This document shows, in pieces, positions 47,743-55,621 of a stretch of DNA of 64,000 bases; position 1 is the first letter of the stretch, and each line of letters opens with the position of its first letter. The stretch is from a virus, in the IMG/VR virus record IMGVR_UViG_3300032093_000002, positions 186,001-250,000 of that record, one strand, 5' to 3'. A model generated the notes under the pieces. It searched no databases. It had not been told where the DNA came from and worked only from the letters and a program-made list of their open reading frames with translations. The translations under genes and the position numbers were made by a program.

Positions 47743-48063
47743 TTAAACTTTTCTTCTGTGTGGTTTACCATGATGTCTTTGACATTTGGAACACACAGGT
47801 TGTGGTTTATGTTGAGCCATTCTAATTCTTTGAGCCGCTCTCATTTGTTGCATTCTTTTGAATTGTTCTTCAGACATTGTTATAATGACTTTACCGTCTT
47901 TCTTTTCAATCTGAGGTCTTTCCATTTCCCATCTTTGTCGATGGTCTATAAAGTCTCTAAATTGATTAGGAAGAGGTCTTTGGCCTTGTGGTCTCATAGG
48001 CGGTTGAGCTGCTAGTGTAAGTGTGGCAAATACACCGAGCAGAATTAATGTGATTTTTTTCAT
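47743..48063 (-). CDS. Exported Met/Gln/Arg-rich protein, 106 aa
   Basis: Signal peptide KKITLILLGVFATLTLAAQP with cut expected before Q. Mature part is Pro/Arg rich with KVIITMSEEQFKRMQQMRAA, and ends with CSKCQRHHGKPHRRKV, a possible metal-binding C-x-x-C..H-H. Not tagged, so it acts in the periplasm of the infected cell. Overlaps 48060 by 4 nt. Confidence 0.75.
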   Translation of the reverse strand: MKKITLILLGVFATLTLAAQPPMRPQGQRPLPNQFRDFIDHRQRWEMERPQIEKKDGKVIITMSEEQFKRMQQMRAAQRIRMAQHKPQPVCSKCQRHHGKPHRRKV

Positions 48064-49625
48064 GTTATTGCTTTAAATTTTTCTGTACTTAAATAAGTAT
48101 TTTCCCAATAAGGTGGATTAATTTTTTTTGGACTTACTTTTTTCAAAAACTCACCATTGATATCATAAACGTTTACTTTGTCTGATGGCGTCCCTAATGA
48201 GAAATCAGCCTCGAAAATATACATGTTTCCATCTTTCGATTTGACCACGTCAGTCCAAAGACCACTTCGGTAACCCCCTCGAAAACTACCTTGGGAGCGA
48301 ATAGCTCCATTTGGAAAATAATAAGTCCATTTACCTAAGTAAGACTTAGTAGCTCCGATTTTACCCATGGCTTCAACTTTTCCTGTTCTTCCGAAAAAAA
48401 TAGTTTTACCATATGGGTAAGAATCCCGTTCGTCTCTCATGTTGGAAACATATCTAATTTTACCTGTACCAGTATAGCCCGTTTGAGTCATATCTGAATA
48501 ATTCATATTCTTATAAACTCCGTCCCAATCACCCATCATCCATATACCTATTCGTTTTCCGTTATTATTATATGTGCCTTTTCTGTAAATTTTTCCGTTT
48601 TTGAAATTCTCTTCATATTCACCTACTAAACCTCCACTTAAAGTGGTTCCCTTTTTCTCAATTTTTCCGTCGGAATAGTATTGAACAAAAGGCCCTTCTT
48701 CTTCACCATTTTTATAAGTCTTAATTCCCGCAAGTTGTCCTCCACCGTAAAAGTATTTCCACACACCCTGCTTTCTACCATTGTCGTCTTCGAAACCTTT
48801 ATCTTTAACGGGGATTTCAAATTGGCTTGGAAAATTTTCAGCTTCGATACTATATTTTGGAACCCTATCACCAACAAATTTGAAAAAATCTATTTGTTTT
48901 ATCTTATGCGTTTCATAGTCATTTTTGTCCATAAACTGACCTGACTCATGATGTAATTGATAAGGAGACCTCCTATCATCCAAATTAAAAAGTAAAAAAT
49001 AACTTGAACCCTTTGGGTCAGTCAGATAATTTTTGAAGTAACTATATTGACCTATGGTACATATATCAATTTTAGCACCTTTGTCTCTTCCTTTGCATCT
49101 TCCTAGAATGTCTCTATATAACTTCCAAACATCTTTGTTTACACCAAAAACTTCGAATACCTGATACTTGTAGTCGCCATTGTCATATATCCCCAAGTAT
49201 TTTATTCCACCTGAGGATTCCAACTTCTCGATATCATTTTGTGAAACAAAGTTATCTTTACCCTGTATTTCATCATAGACAATATTTCCTTCTCTAAGTT
49301 TAACAATCTCTTGCAAAAATTTCTTAACATCTTCGGCGGTCCTATACAGGTGAATGTCCTTGTATTCAAACTTTTTCTTATTTTTCTCGTATAGGTCGAA
49401 GTATTCTTTATACTTGTATACATCCTCGGCTTTGATAATACCAGTTCCCACCTTCTTTGTGAGCCAACTCAATAAATAAAATTTGTTACCCGTAACTTCA
49501 ACTATTTTATTGAAGTCATCTTCTGAAATGGGCTTTCCCTCACCTACATATTTGTTTTTGAGATTGAGAACATTTTGGTCAACTTGTTCTTTTAATACTT
49601 TCCAAATGAGGGAGCGTAGTTCCAT
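48060..49625 (-). CDS. Leader-F tagged MORN-repeat protein, 521 aa
   Basis: MELRSLIWKVLKE followed by QV is leader F with L-K-E cut; TATTTAT box 5 nt upstream. From about residue 280 onward, repeats such as GVWKYFYGGGQLAGIKTYKN then GEEEGPFVQYYSDGKIEKKG resemble MORN/MORN_2 beta hairpins, which bind membranes or proteins. N-terminal 280 residues are helical and unique. Largest tagged protein in the window. Confidence 0.75.
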   Translation of the reverse strand: MELRSLIWKVLKEQVDQNVLNLKNKYVGEGKPISEDDFNKIVEVTGNKFYLLSWLTKKVGTGIIKAEDVYKYKEYFDLYEKNKKKFEYKDIHLYRTAEDVKKFLQEIVKLREGNIVYDEIQGKDNFVSQNDIEKLESSGGIKYLGIYDNGDYKYQVFEVFGVNKDVWKLYRDILGRCKGRDKGAKIDICTIGQYSYFKNYLTDPKGSSYFLLFNLDDRRSPYQLHHESGQFMDKNDYETHKIKQIDFFKFVGDRVPKYSIEAENFPSQFEIPVKDKGFEDDNGRKQGVWKYFYGGGQLAGIKTYKNGEEEGPFVQYYSDGKIEKKGTTLSGGLVGEYEENFKNGKIYRKGTYNNNGKRIGIWMMGDWDGVYKNMNYSDMTQTGYTGTGKIRYVSNMRDERDSYPYGKTIFFGRTGKVEAMGKIGATKSYLGKWTYYFPNGAIRSQGSFRGGYRSGLWTDVVKSKDGNMYIFEADFSLGTPSDKVNVYDINGEFLKKVSPKKINPPYWENTYLSTEKFKAIT

Positions 49626-49630
49626 GTTTT

Positions 49631-49637
49631 ATAAATA
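49631..49637 (-). promoter_or_regulatory. TATTTAT box of 48060-49625
   Basis: 5 nt before the ATG. Confidence 0.6.
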
Positions 49638-49650
49638 CTTTGGACATAAA

Positions 49651-49675
49651 AAAACCCCCGATTTCTCGGGGGCCT
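49651..49675 (-). terminator. Intrinsic terminator after 49680-50264
   Basis: CCCCCGA..TCGGGGG stem with T-run. Confidence 0.75.
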
Positions 49676-49679
49676 TTAC

Positions 49680-49787
49680 TTATTTCTTGATTTTAGAAAC
49701 AAGCTTTAGAATATGTGGTCCCACCACAACTCCGACAACGACACCTAATAAAAAGTGCCAATGCCATAAAAATTCTAATTGTTCCAT
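49680..49787 (-). CDS. Single-TM mini-protein, 35 aa
   Basis: MEQLEFLWHWHFLLGVVVGV then VVGPHILKLVSKIKK: one transmembrane helix and Lys tail. Sits next to the terminator of the 49818 gene. Support is hydrophobicity and position only. Confidence 0.5.
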   Translation of the reverse strand: MEQLEFLWHWHFLLGVVVGVVVGPHILKLVSKIKK

Positions 49788-49817
49788 AGTTTTTTAAAAG
49801 GTTTAATTTTGTTTAGA

Positions 49818-50264
49818 CTATAAATGATAGTTCAGACCCAAACCTACAAGGTTGGAATGCTTACCATCTTTTACAGTTCTTAGAATTGATTGTTCTAAGC
49901 ACCACTTCTTGTTTATCTTGTATCCAATGGTAGGGACATAAGTAAATTGCCCTTTTTGTCCATCGAACAAAGTAACACCCCCGTCAAGACCAACATAAAG
50001 GTTCTTCTTAAGGTGCTTACGGTATCCAACTAAAACAGGCATTCTTACAAAAGACGCCTTGTCTTGCATGAACTGGAAAGATACATTCAAATTCTTTTTA
50101 TGAAAGTTAACTTTCTGACCCCATGCTTTGGAATCCCAACCAACATTTCCTGCTAACGGAGCGTTCACAGTTGCACCAACAGAGATATCCCATCCCTTTT
50201 TATCTTGTGCAAATGTTACTAGCGAACATACGAGAGCAAAAAATAACAAAAATTGTTTCTTCAT
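49818..50264 (-). CDS. Exported OmpW/OmpA-like beta-barrel protein, 148 aa
   Basis: Signal peptide KKQFLLFFALVCSLVTFAQD; mature part is a small beta barrel (WDISVGATVNAPLAGNVGWD, later VGYRKHLKKNLYVGLDGGVT) ending LVGLGLNYHL. TATTTAT box about 21 nt upstream. Likely inserted in the host outer membrane, e.g. for surface change. Family not specified. Confidence 0.75.
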   Translation of the reverse strand: MKKQFLLFFALVCSLVTFAQDKKGWDISVGATVNAPLAGNVGWDSKAWGQKVNFHKKNLNVSFQFMQDKASFVRMPVLVGYRKHLKKNLYVGLDGGVTLFDGQKGQFTYVPTIGYKINKKWCLEQSILRTVKDGKHSNLVGLGLNYHL

Positions 50265-50285
50265 TTTCGTTTTATTTAACGGTTT

Positions 50286-50292
50286 ATAAATA
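50286..50292 (-). promoter_or_regulatory. TATTTAT box of 49818-50264
   Basis: 21 nt before the ATG; a second box-like hit at 50349 lies before the terminator. Confidence 0.45.
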
Positions 50293-50293
50293 A

Positions 50294-50332
50294 AAAACCC
50301 ATCTTCACCTACAACTAAGTTGAGATGGGATG
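50294..50332 (-). terminator. Intrinsic terminator after 50379-52073 run
   Basis: ACCCATCT..AGATGGGAT stem with longer loop. Confidence 0.65.
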
Positions 50333-50378
50333 GGATTTATATTCTCTTATAAATATCTTTGAAAATCCGAAAATCGTC

Positions 50379-50696
50379 TTACATGAACCTTTTGACCCTG
50401 TAACCCATGTTACCCAAGTAATCCTTGAAAACCTCTTTTGTTCCTGTTTTGGATAGGTTAAACATGATTTTTACGAGTTCGAAAAGTTGGTCAGTAACGA
50501 ATAAAATTTGGTCACCTTTCTCATATGCCATCTTGTTTTCCTTACCTTTTCCGAACAAGACTAGGTTGTTAGTTTCCTCAGGAGAATAGTCCTCAAGGTA
50601 ACTGTCAAGAAATAAAAAAATCTTGTCATTTATTTTAGATTCTCCAACAATTCCAAGGAACTTGTTTAATCTATTTTCTGTGATGATGTATTTCAT
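50379..50696 (-). CDS. Leader-A tagged small protein, 105 aa
   Basis: MKYIITENRLNKFLGIVGES is leader A; followed by a WF-family-like end (LFELVKIMFNLSKTGTKEVF). It overlaps 50693 by 4 nt. First in a four-gene run of related tagged proteins (50379-51648). Confidence 0.78.
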   Translation of the reverse strand: MKYIITENRLNKFLGIVGESKINDKIFLFLDSYLEDYSPEETNNLVLFGKGKENKMAYEKGDQILFVTDQLFELVKIMFNLSKTGTKEVFKDYLGNMGYRVKRFM

Positions 50697-51001
50697 GGCT
50701 CTACGAATTCCACCTTAACATTGAATTTATTTTCGAACCATAGTTTAATTAAGAGTTTCATTTTTTCTTCACTCAAAGCAAACATATCGGTCATATTTTT
50801 TTGGAAGTGGCGGTTAACCCATAATCTTCCATCTGTGTGGTCAAATTCCATAATGTCCTCCCAATCGTCTTCACCATCCCCAATTTGGTGAGATACTACA
50901 ATATAAGGATGAAGTCGGTTAACAACCTTCCTTTCAATCAAATTGTTAAGGTAGTCGATAATAAACTGATTCAACCTATTTTCAGAAATAATGTATTTCA
51001 T
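50693..51001 (-). CDS. Leader-A tagged WF-family protein, 102 aa
   Basis: Start at MKYIISENRLNQFIIDYLNN; earlier in-frame ATGs lie in the previous gene. C-terminus MKLLIKLWFENKFNVKVEFV is a clean (I/V)xxWFxxxF. It lies 2 nt from the tagged gene at 51003. Confidence 0.78.
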   Translation of the reverse strand: MKYIISENRLNQFIIDYLNNLIERKVVNRLHPYIVVSHQIGDGEDDWEDIMEFDHTDGRLWVNRHFQKNMTDMFALSEEKMKLLIKLWFENKFNVKVEFVEP

Positions 51002-51002
51002 A

Positions 51003-51356
51003 TTACTCGTCTTCATTTTGGTCTTCTTCATGCATCCACTCAAAATTATCCATTGTGAGGGATTTATCATATCTCTCATTGAACCAATTTATTATGGTTT
51101 TGATGGCGTCGAGATTAGGAATTGAAAAAAGTTTAGTTAATTGAGTAACTAATCCATCACTAAGGTAAATCACTTCAAACTCTCTGTGTGGATGCATACT
51201 TGAATATTGAATTCTGTAAAGAATTTTGCTTGTATTATACTGTCCGTCTGCAAGATTAAACTCACCATCACCAATATCCCACTCCCACCAATCGATTGAA
51301 TCAAGATAAGATAATATCAAATTTTTTAACCTATTTTCTGTTATTACGTACTTCAT
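51003..51356 (-). CDS. Leader-A tagged WF-family protein, 117 aa
   Basis: MKYVITENRLKNLILSYLDS then acidic Trp-rich IDWWEWDIGDGEFNLADG. C-terminal AIKTIINWFNERYDKSLTMD has the WF motif. Overlaps 51331 by 26 nt. Paralogue of the neighbours. Confidence 0.78.
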   Translation of the reverse strand: MKYVITENRLKNLILSYLDSIDWWEWDIGDGEFNLADGQYNTSKILYRIQYSSMHPHREFEVIYLSDGLVTQLTKLFSIPNLDAIKTIINWFNERYDKSLTMDNFEWMHEEDQNEDE

Positions 51357-51648
51357 GGTTAATATTTCTTATTGTTGCGGTGGCTGAATGAACGGGAACT
51401 CCAACCATATCCTCAACGAACTGTGCAAGTTGGTGTTTAAAAAAATGAAAATCAGGACCCATAGTTCTTTCGGTAACATAAAATATTGGATGAAGAATAT
51501 AATAGGTTCCACCCATCATTGCTTTACCTTCTTCAATCGCAACCTCAGTTTTCATAACAGAGTTGTTTGTGAAAGTCTCAGCAACCTGTTTGATAATTTC
51601 TTTTATCCTATCGTTTTGTTGTTCTGTAATAATATATCTTTTCATCAT
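51331..51648 (-). CDS. Leader-A tagged small protein, 105 aa
   Basis: MMKRYIITEQQNDRIKEIIK is leader A. Body beta-rich (GGTYYILHPIFYVTERTMGP), ending VHSATATIRNINHEVRNNRK. Overlaps both neighbours by a few nt. Part of the 50379-52073 tag run. Confidence 0.75.
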   Translation of the reverse strand: MMKRYIITEQQNDRIKEIIKQVAETFTNNSVMKTEVAIEEGKAMMGGTYYILHPIFYVTERTMGPDFHFFKHQLAQFVEDMVGVPVHSATATIRNINHEVRNNRK

Positions 51649-52073
51649 ACTTTTGTCCAGGTCATTTCAAAAACCTCATATTCGAGTGGTGTTCCATAAT
51701 AGGCAATATCCAAATTGAAATAAGATTTGAGGTCCTTATATACTTCCCTCTTGGCAAGTAAAGACCAATTCCTATCCTTCTTTTGTTTGCTGAAGTCAAA
51801 GTAAAATTTGATGTTTGGTCTTTGAATGGAGAAACCTTCATTTCCATAATGAGTTCCTTTCTCCCCAATCTCAATCTTCACCAACTCATCCCCAAACTTA
51901 ACTTTAAAAAATTCTATAATCTTTGGAAGTATACGTTCGATACGAACTTTGTAGTCCTTAATAAATTGAATTCTCTCCTCTTTTGAAAGTTCATGAAACT
52001 TCTCCACCCAATCAGGTGTGTCTGATGTCAAAACAATTGCCTCCCTTAATATTTTTTTGATGAGTTCTCTCAT
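51645..52073 (-). CDS. Leader-F-like hypothetical protein, 142 aa
   Basis: MRELIKKILREAIVLTSDTP resembles leader F (I-L-R-E before A); TATTTAT box 4 nt upstream. Body helical then beta (FEVKFGDELVKIEIGEKG-like KVKFGDELVKIEIGEK). Heads the run that continues to 50379. No domain recognised. Confidence 0.7.
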   Translation of the reverse strand: MRELIKKILREAIVLTSDTPDWVEKFHELSKEERIQFIKDYKVRIERILPKIIEFFKVKFGDELVKIEIGEKGTHYGNEGFSIQRPNIKFYFDFSKQKKDRNWSLLAKREVYKDLKSYFNLDIAYYGTPLEYEVFEMTWTKV

Positions 52074-52077
52074 GATT

Positions 52078-52084
52078 ATAAATA
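52078..52084 (-). promoter_or_regulatory. TATTTAT box of 51645-52073
   Basis: 4 nt before the ATG; serves the run down to 50379. Confidence 0.6.
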
Positions 52085-52096
52085 CAAAACAAAATA

Positions 52097-52122
52097 AAAA
52101 ACCCCTCCTGATTGGAGAGGTT
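52097..52122 (-). terminator. Intrinsic terminator after 52128-52286
   Basis: AACCCCTCC..GGAGAGGTT stem. Confidence 0.68.
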
Positions 52123-52127
52123 TGAAA

Positions 52128-52286
52128 TTAATTGGATGGTTTGTCTGATTCGATTTTATTAACAACGTCTTTGAGGTGTCTTAGTAAAAGCTCGTGGTCA
52201 TAATCGTTTTTCTCACCATAAACTTTCAATTGCCCTGAGACGTAGTCTAAAGAAAAAATCGCATCTTTTACTTCTTGTTTTGTCAT
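52128..52286 (-). CDS. Small helical protein, 52 aa
   Basis: MTKQEVKDAIFSLDYVSGQL then KVYGEKNDYDHELLLRHLKD: helical, charged. Own terminators on both sides make it a short transcription unit. No leader, no box at the usual spacing. Unknown. Confidence 0.55.
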   Translation of the reverse strand: MTKQEVKDAIFSLDYVSGQLKVYGEKNDYDHELLLRHLKDVVNKIESDKPSN

Positions 52287-52326
52287 AGTTTAAAATTATA
52301 AAAAATTATTTCAAATAAACCAAATA

Positions 52327-52354
52327 AAAAAACCCCTCCTTATTGGAGGGGTTC
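52327..52354 (-). terminator. Intrinsic terminator after 52358-53107
   Basis: AACCCCTCC..GGAGGGGTT stem and T-run. Confidence 0.72.
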
Positions 52355-52357
52355 TTA

Positions 52358-53107
52358 TTACATTGCTCGAAGGATTGCTTCAGTCTCACCATCCCACTTT
52401 TTGATTTGGGATTTAGGAACCCAAAAAGTCAATTCACCAATTTCTTCCACCCGACGAAGATAATCTTGACGGAATCTTTCTGCTTCTGAAGCGTCCTTGA
52501 TATATTCCACACCCATATGACCCGCACAAATCTTACCGAGACCAGTCAACATAGAGAACTCATCTGTGAGAGTCTTCATGCAACATGTACAAACCTTACC
52601 ACGCTTGATAGTCAACTTACCTGTGAACTGTACCGCCTTTGGTGACACCGCCTTCACACGAGTGATGTCGATAAGGATGGGGTTAAACTGAAGACCGTAG
52701 GTCTCTTTGAGTTCCATACCCTTTTTACGACCAAGTTTAATGGTCTCACCTTCGGTAGGCCAGTTCATACGAATGGTCTTCTCCTTATCTTCTTCCTTCT
52801 GAATCTGAGCCACAGCGGCTGAGATTTGCTTTGAGGTAAGTGTACCCCACTTCTGAAATTTGGAGGCGATGTCCTTTACGAAAGGGTTCTCGCCCTTGTA
52901 GTCAACGATACGCTTCACATCCTCAGGAAGCTCTTCCTTGTTGATAACCTTAACTTCAGAGTTAAGAGCCTTCTCGGTGGCTTCGAGTTGCTTTGGGGTT
53001 AAACCTCCCCACTTCTTGAGAGCGTCTTTCATGTTGAGGATGAAACGGTTTTGACCTTGGTAGTTACGAACTTTGTCTTGAACTGAAACTTGGGTTGTGG
53101 TAGTCAT
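52358..53107 (-). CDS. DUF6011-like zinc protein with repeats, 249 aa
   Basis: Start at MTTTTQVSVQDKVRNYQGQN. Two copies of a YxGxNxFxxxxxxxxxKWGxLTxKQ-type repeat (residues ~15-100) are followed by a zinc-binding CTCCMKTLTDEFSMLTGLGK with later C-x-x-H (GKICAGHMG), as in DUF6011-type C4 motifs. Cytosolic; nucleic-acid or partner binding likely. It is 54 nt downstream of the methyltransferase partner gene. Confidence 0.7.
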   Translation of the reverse strand: MTTTTQVSVQDKVRNYQGQNRFILNMKDALKKWGGLTPKQLEATEKALNSEVKVINKEELPEDVKRIVDYKGENPFVKDIASKFQKWGTLTSKQISAAVAQIQKEEDKEKTIRMNWPTEGETIKLGRKKGMELKETYGLQFNPILIDITRVKAVSPKAVQFTGKLTIKRGKVCTCCMKTLTDEFSMLTGLGKICAGHMGVEYIKDASEAERFRQDYLRRVEEIGELTFWVPKSQIKKWDGETEAILRAM

Positions 53108-53160
53108 GGTGGATGTGTTTTGTGAATACAAAGATAATCATTTCACACAATTCACCAAAA

Positions 53161-54072
53161 TTATTTTTTTAAAAAACCAAGTTCATATACTAATGGTCTC
53201 ATTCTATCTTCCAAGTTCTTATATAACTGACGAAACTCTTTGAACTCTTCTTGGAAATATTCTTTCCACACAAGTTTAAGTTGAGCATACCCTGCATCCC
53301 AAGAGTTGAGATGATTTTCATCGTTTGCCATAACTTGACGAAGTTCCATAGACCTTTCAACAAGTTCTGTTGCTTTATCTAATACTGCTTTTGCATCAGG
53401 AGAAAGTTTGTCGTAGATTCTTTCTTCACCAAATAGAATTTTGTGAACATAACGGTCTGAAGATGTCCTTGCGTCGTTGTAAAGTTCATCATATCCGTTT
53501 TGGTCCGCAAGTTCTTTCATCTTGTCTAAGGACATCCAAAAGAATTCGTTTTTTATATCCCATAATTGGTCTTTGTATTCAACTTGACGAAGAGAAGATT
53601 GATTTGATTTAGACTCGAATAAAGAATAAACAACAGAATCATACTTGAATTGATTGAACAATTCATGTTGTTCATTTGGAGCGAGATATTCGTCCTTTTC
53701 GTTTTTCCAATCTGCAGTAATCATTCTTCGAACTGAAAATAATAATAAAGACTCTATAAAATTTTTTTGAGTAACTGAAAATCCATGACCAACACTACAG
53801 GTGCTTGTAAACAAAGCGACATCTTCCATGCTCTTTCCTACATTGTTGGCGGTAGAAAGTAAATAACCAAAACTATTAGGTAATAGTGAACCATACCCTT
53901 TTTGTTTCACTTTCAGAGATGAAGAAAGTTGAGGAGCATCTTTCGCCCCTTTTATTTGACCTTTCGCATAATCTTTTAGTGACTTGAGTTGGTCTGTATT
54001 ATAAACAAATTTGGTTGATTTATTTTCTATTTGAAAATCTTTATTTAATTCAAGTAAATCGTATGTAAACAT
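53161..54072 (-). CDS. Hypothetical protein next to the DNA methyltransferase, 303 aa
   Basis: Start chosen at MFTYDLLELNKDFQIENKST; the longer in-frame ORF overlaps the previous gene. Mostly helical and charged with a Ser/Lys-rich loop. It overlaps or follows the methyltransferase gene in the same direction and could be a partner subunit, but no domain is recognisable. Confidence 0.6.
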   Translation of the reverse strand: MFTYDLLELNKDFQIENKSTKFVYNTDQLKSLKDYAKGQIKGAKDAPQLSSSLKVKQKGYGSLLPNSFGYLLSTANNVGKSMEDVALFTSTCSVGHGFSVTQKNFIESLLLFSVRRMITADWKNEKDEYLAPNEQHELFNQFKYDSVVYSLFESKSNQSSLRQVEYKDQLWDIKNEFFWMSLDKMKELADQNGYDELYNDARTSSDRYVHKILFGEERIYDKLSPDAKAVLDKATELVERSMELRQVMANDENHLNSWDAGYAQLKLVWKEYFQEEFKEFRQLYKNLEDRMRPLVYELGFLKK

Positions 54073-54097
54073 TTTGTTTTTTTTGTAAAGATAGGAC

Positions 54098-55582
54098 TTA
54101 TTTTTTATTTGAGAAAATTGAAAATGAAAGTGCCCAAGAAGACACATCCGCGAAGTTGGATGAATCCATTATGTAACCTCCTGAAAATGAATATTCACCA
54201 AAAAAAAGTTTTCTAAATGTTTCGGAAGATGGTCCTGAAATCCATGTTAATGGAGAGAATATTGCAATATTCGTTTTGAACTCTTTTTGAATTCTATATA
54301 TGAATTGAAGGTAGAGTTGTTGAGCCGAATTTCCCATTTTTTCTTTAACCATGATTTCATTTATCTTAGTTTTACTTGCACCCGCCCTATCATGTCCCTC
54401 TTCTTTATAAGATGTTTTTTTCGAACCCGTGGTGTAGGGTGGATTCATCAATACAATAATCTCCTTACCTCCCTCAATCGCATTTCTCAAACCAATAGGG
54501 AGTTTCTCATAATCATCATTCAAGAAGTCATATTGAAACTTAACCGCTTCAGGGTTATATCCCATTTGATTTGCAGTATCAATATCTGCCTGAATTAAAG
54601 TTGAACAATAAAGTTCTTTGAACTTATAATCACGGGTAAGATTCCCCGTCCCCCAAGCAGGGTCCCAAACAATATATTTTTCTTTCCAATCTTCACCGAA
54701 CACTGATGTGATATATTCGTGGGCTTTGTCTACCCAAATTGAAGGTGTGAAGAACTCACCTTGTTTACGACGAACAGTATCTTCAACAATGCGGTCAACA
54801 ACAGCGGCTAACTTATGTTTCTGAGATGGCGTATAAGAAGACGAAAAGTGTCCGAAGAATGATTCGAAGGCTTCACGAGATACTACAGGAACCTCACCTA
54901 ACGCCTTTGAAACAACTGTCTTTCTTTTCTTGACAGGGTGAAGATAGTTGTCGTCCTTGTTCACCAAAATTTGAACAAATAGATTCGCTCTTTCATTGGT
55001 AGTGAACTTATTTTTTACAAGAACTTTTTCATCAAAATAACGGAATACCTCTGTAATGTTTTTGTCCGTAACGAGAACTTTTCTTTGAACATTATCAGTG
55101 AGGTCTTTAACCTTTTGAATACACTCAGGAAAATGATGAGAATCATAGACGAATGGTTTGATTGATTCGTCCTTCATCATGGTTAATACTAAATCAGTAA
55201 TTGAATGAGCAGATGAGGGTGGAACACTCCAATCCAAATCCATTTCTAAATACTTAATGATATCATTGACATGTAATGTTAAGCACTCGTTTCTATCCCC
55301 GATGAAAATTGTAGATGGAGGAACAATTCCTTTATCGTAGAAACGCTTTACATAGAAAACAGATTGAGCAAGAACTTTTACAAGTTCAGATTTGTTTGAC
55401 AAATTCAAATCATCTTTGAACTCCATAAGAGTTCTGACCTTGTGAGATTTGGAAACTCCGAATCCATCGCATCCAAAAGGAGATGTGATTTCCATATCCT
55501 TGAATTTCTTTTTGAATTCGTGTCGGTAGGAATTTTCAACATCTTTTTCATTGAGGGCTATTGCCAAACTTTTGGACATCAT
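54098..55582 (-). CDS. N6-adenine DNA methyltransferase, 494 aa
   Basis: GEFFTPSIWVDKAHEYI (motif X/F-x-TP), YIVWDPAWGTGNLTRDYKFK (motif I, D-P-x-x-G-x-G) and EIIVLMNPPYTTGS (motif IV NPPY) match type I/II N6-adenine methylases. The N-terminal ~200 residues are unique. TATTTAT box 4 nt before the first ATG. It likely methylates phage DNA to avoid host restriction; no restriction subunit is visible next to it. Confidence 0.88.
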   Translation of the reverse strand: MMSKSLAIALNEKDVENSYRHEFKKKFKDMEITSPFGCDGFGVSKSHKVRTLMEFKDDLNLSNKSELVKVLAQSVFYVKRFYDKGIVPPSTIFIGDRNECLTLHVNDIIKYLEMDLDWSVPPSSAHSITDLVLTMMKDESIKPFVYDSHHFPECIQKVKDLTDNVQRKVLVTDKNITEVFRYFDEKVLVKNKFTTNERANLFVQILVNKDDNYLHPVKKRKTVVSKALGEVPVVSREAFESFFGHFSSSYTPSQKHKLAAVVDRIVEDTVRRKQGEFFTPSIWVDKAHEYITSVFGEDWKEKYIVWDPAWGTGNLTRDYKFKELYCSTLIQADIDTANQMGYNPEAVKFQYDFLNDDYEKLPIGLRNAIEGGKEIIVLMNPPYTTGSKKTSYKEEGHDRAGASKTKINEIMVKEKMGNSAQQLYLQFIYRIQKEFKTNIAIFSPLTWISGPSSETFRKLFFGEYSFSGGYIMDSSNFADVSSWALSFSIFSNKK

Positions 55583-55586
55583 ATCT

Positions 55587-55593
55587 ATAAATA
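55587..55593 (-). promoter_or_regulatory. TATTTAT box of 54098-55582
   Basis: 4 nt before the first of two adjacent ATGs. Confidence 0.55.
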
Positions 55594-55621
55594 TTTGTGC
55601 AAATATAAGACACAAACCCTA

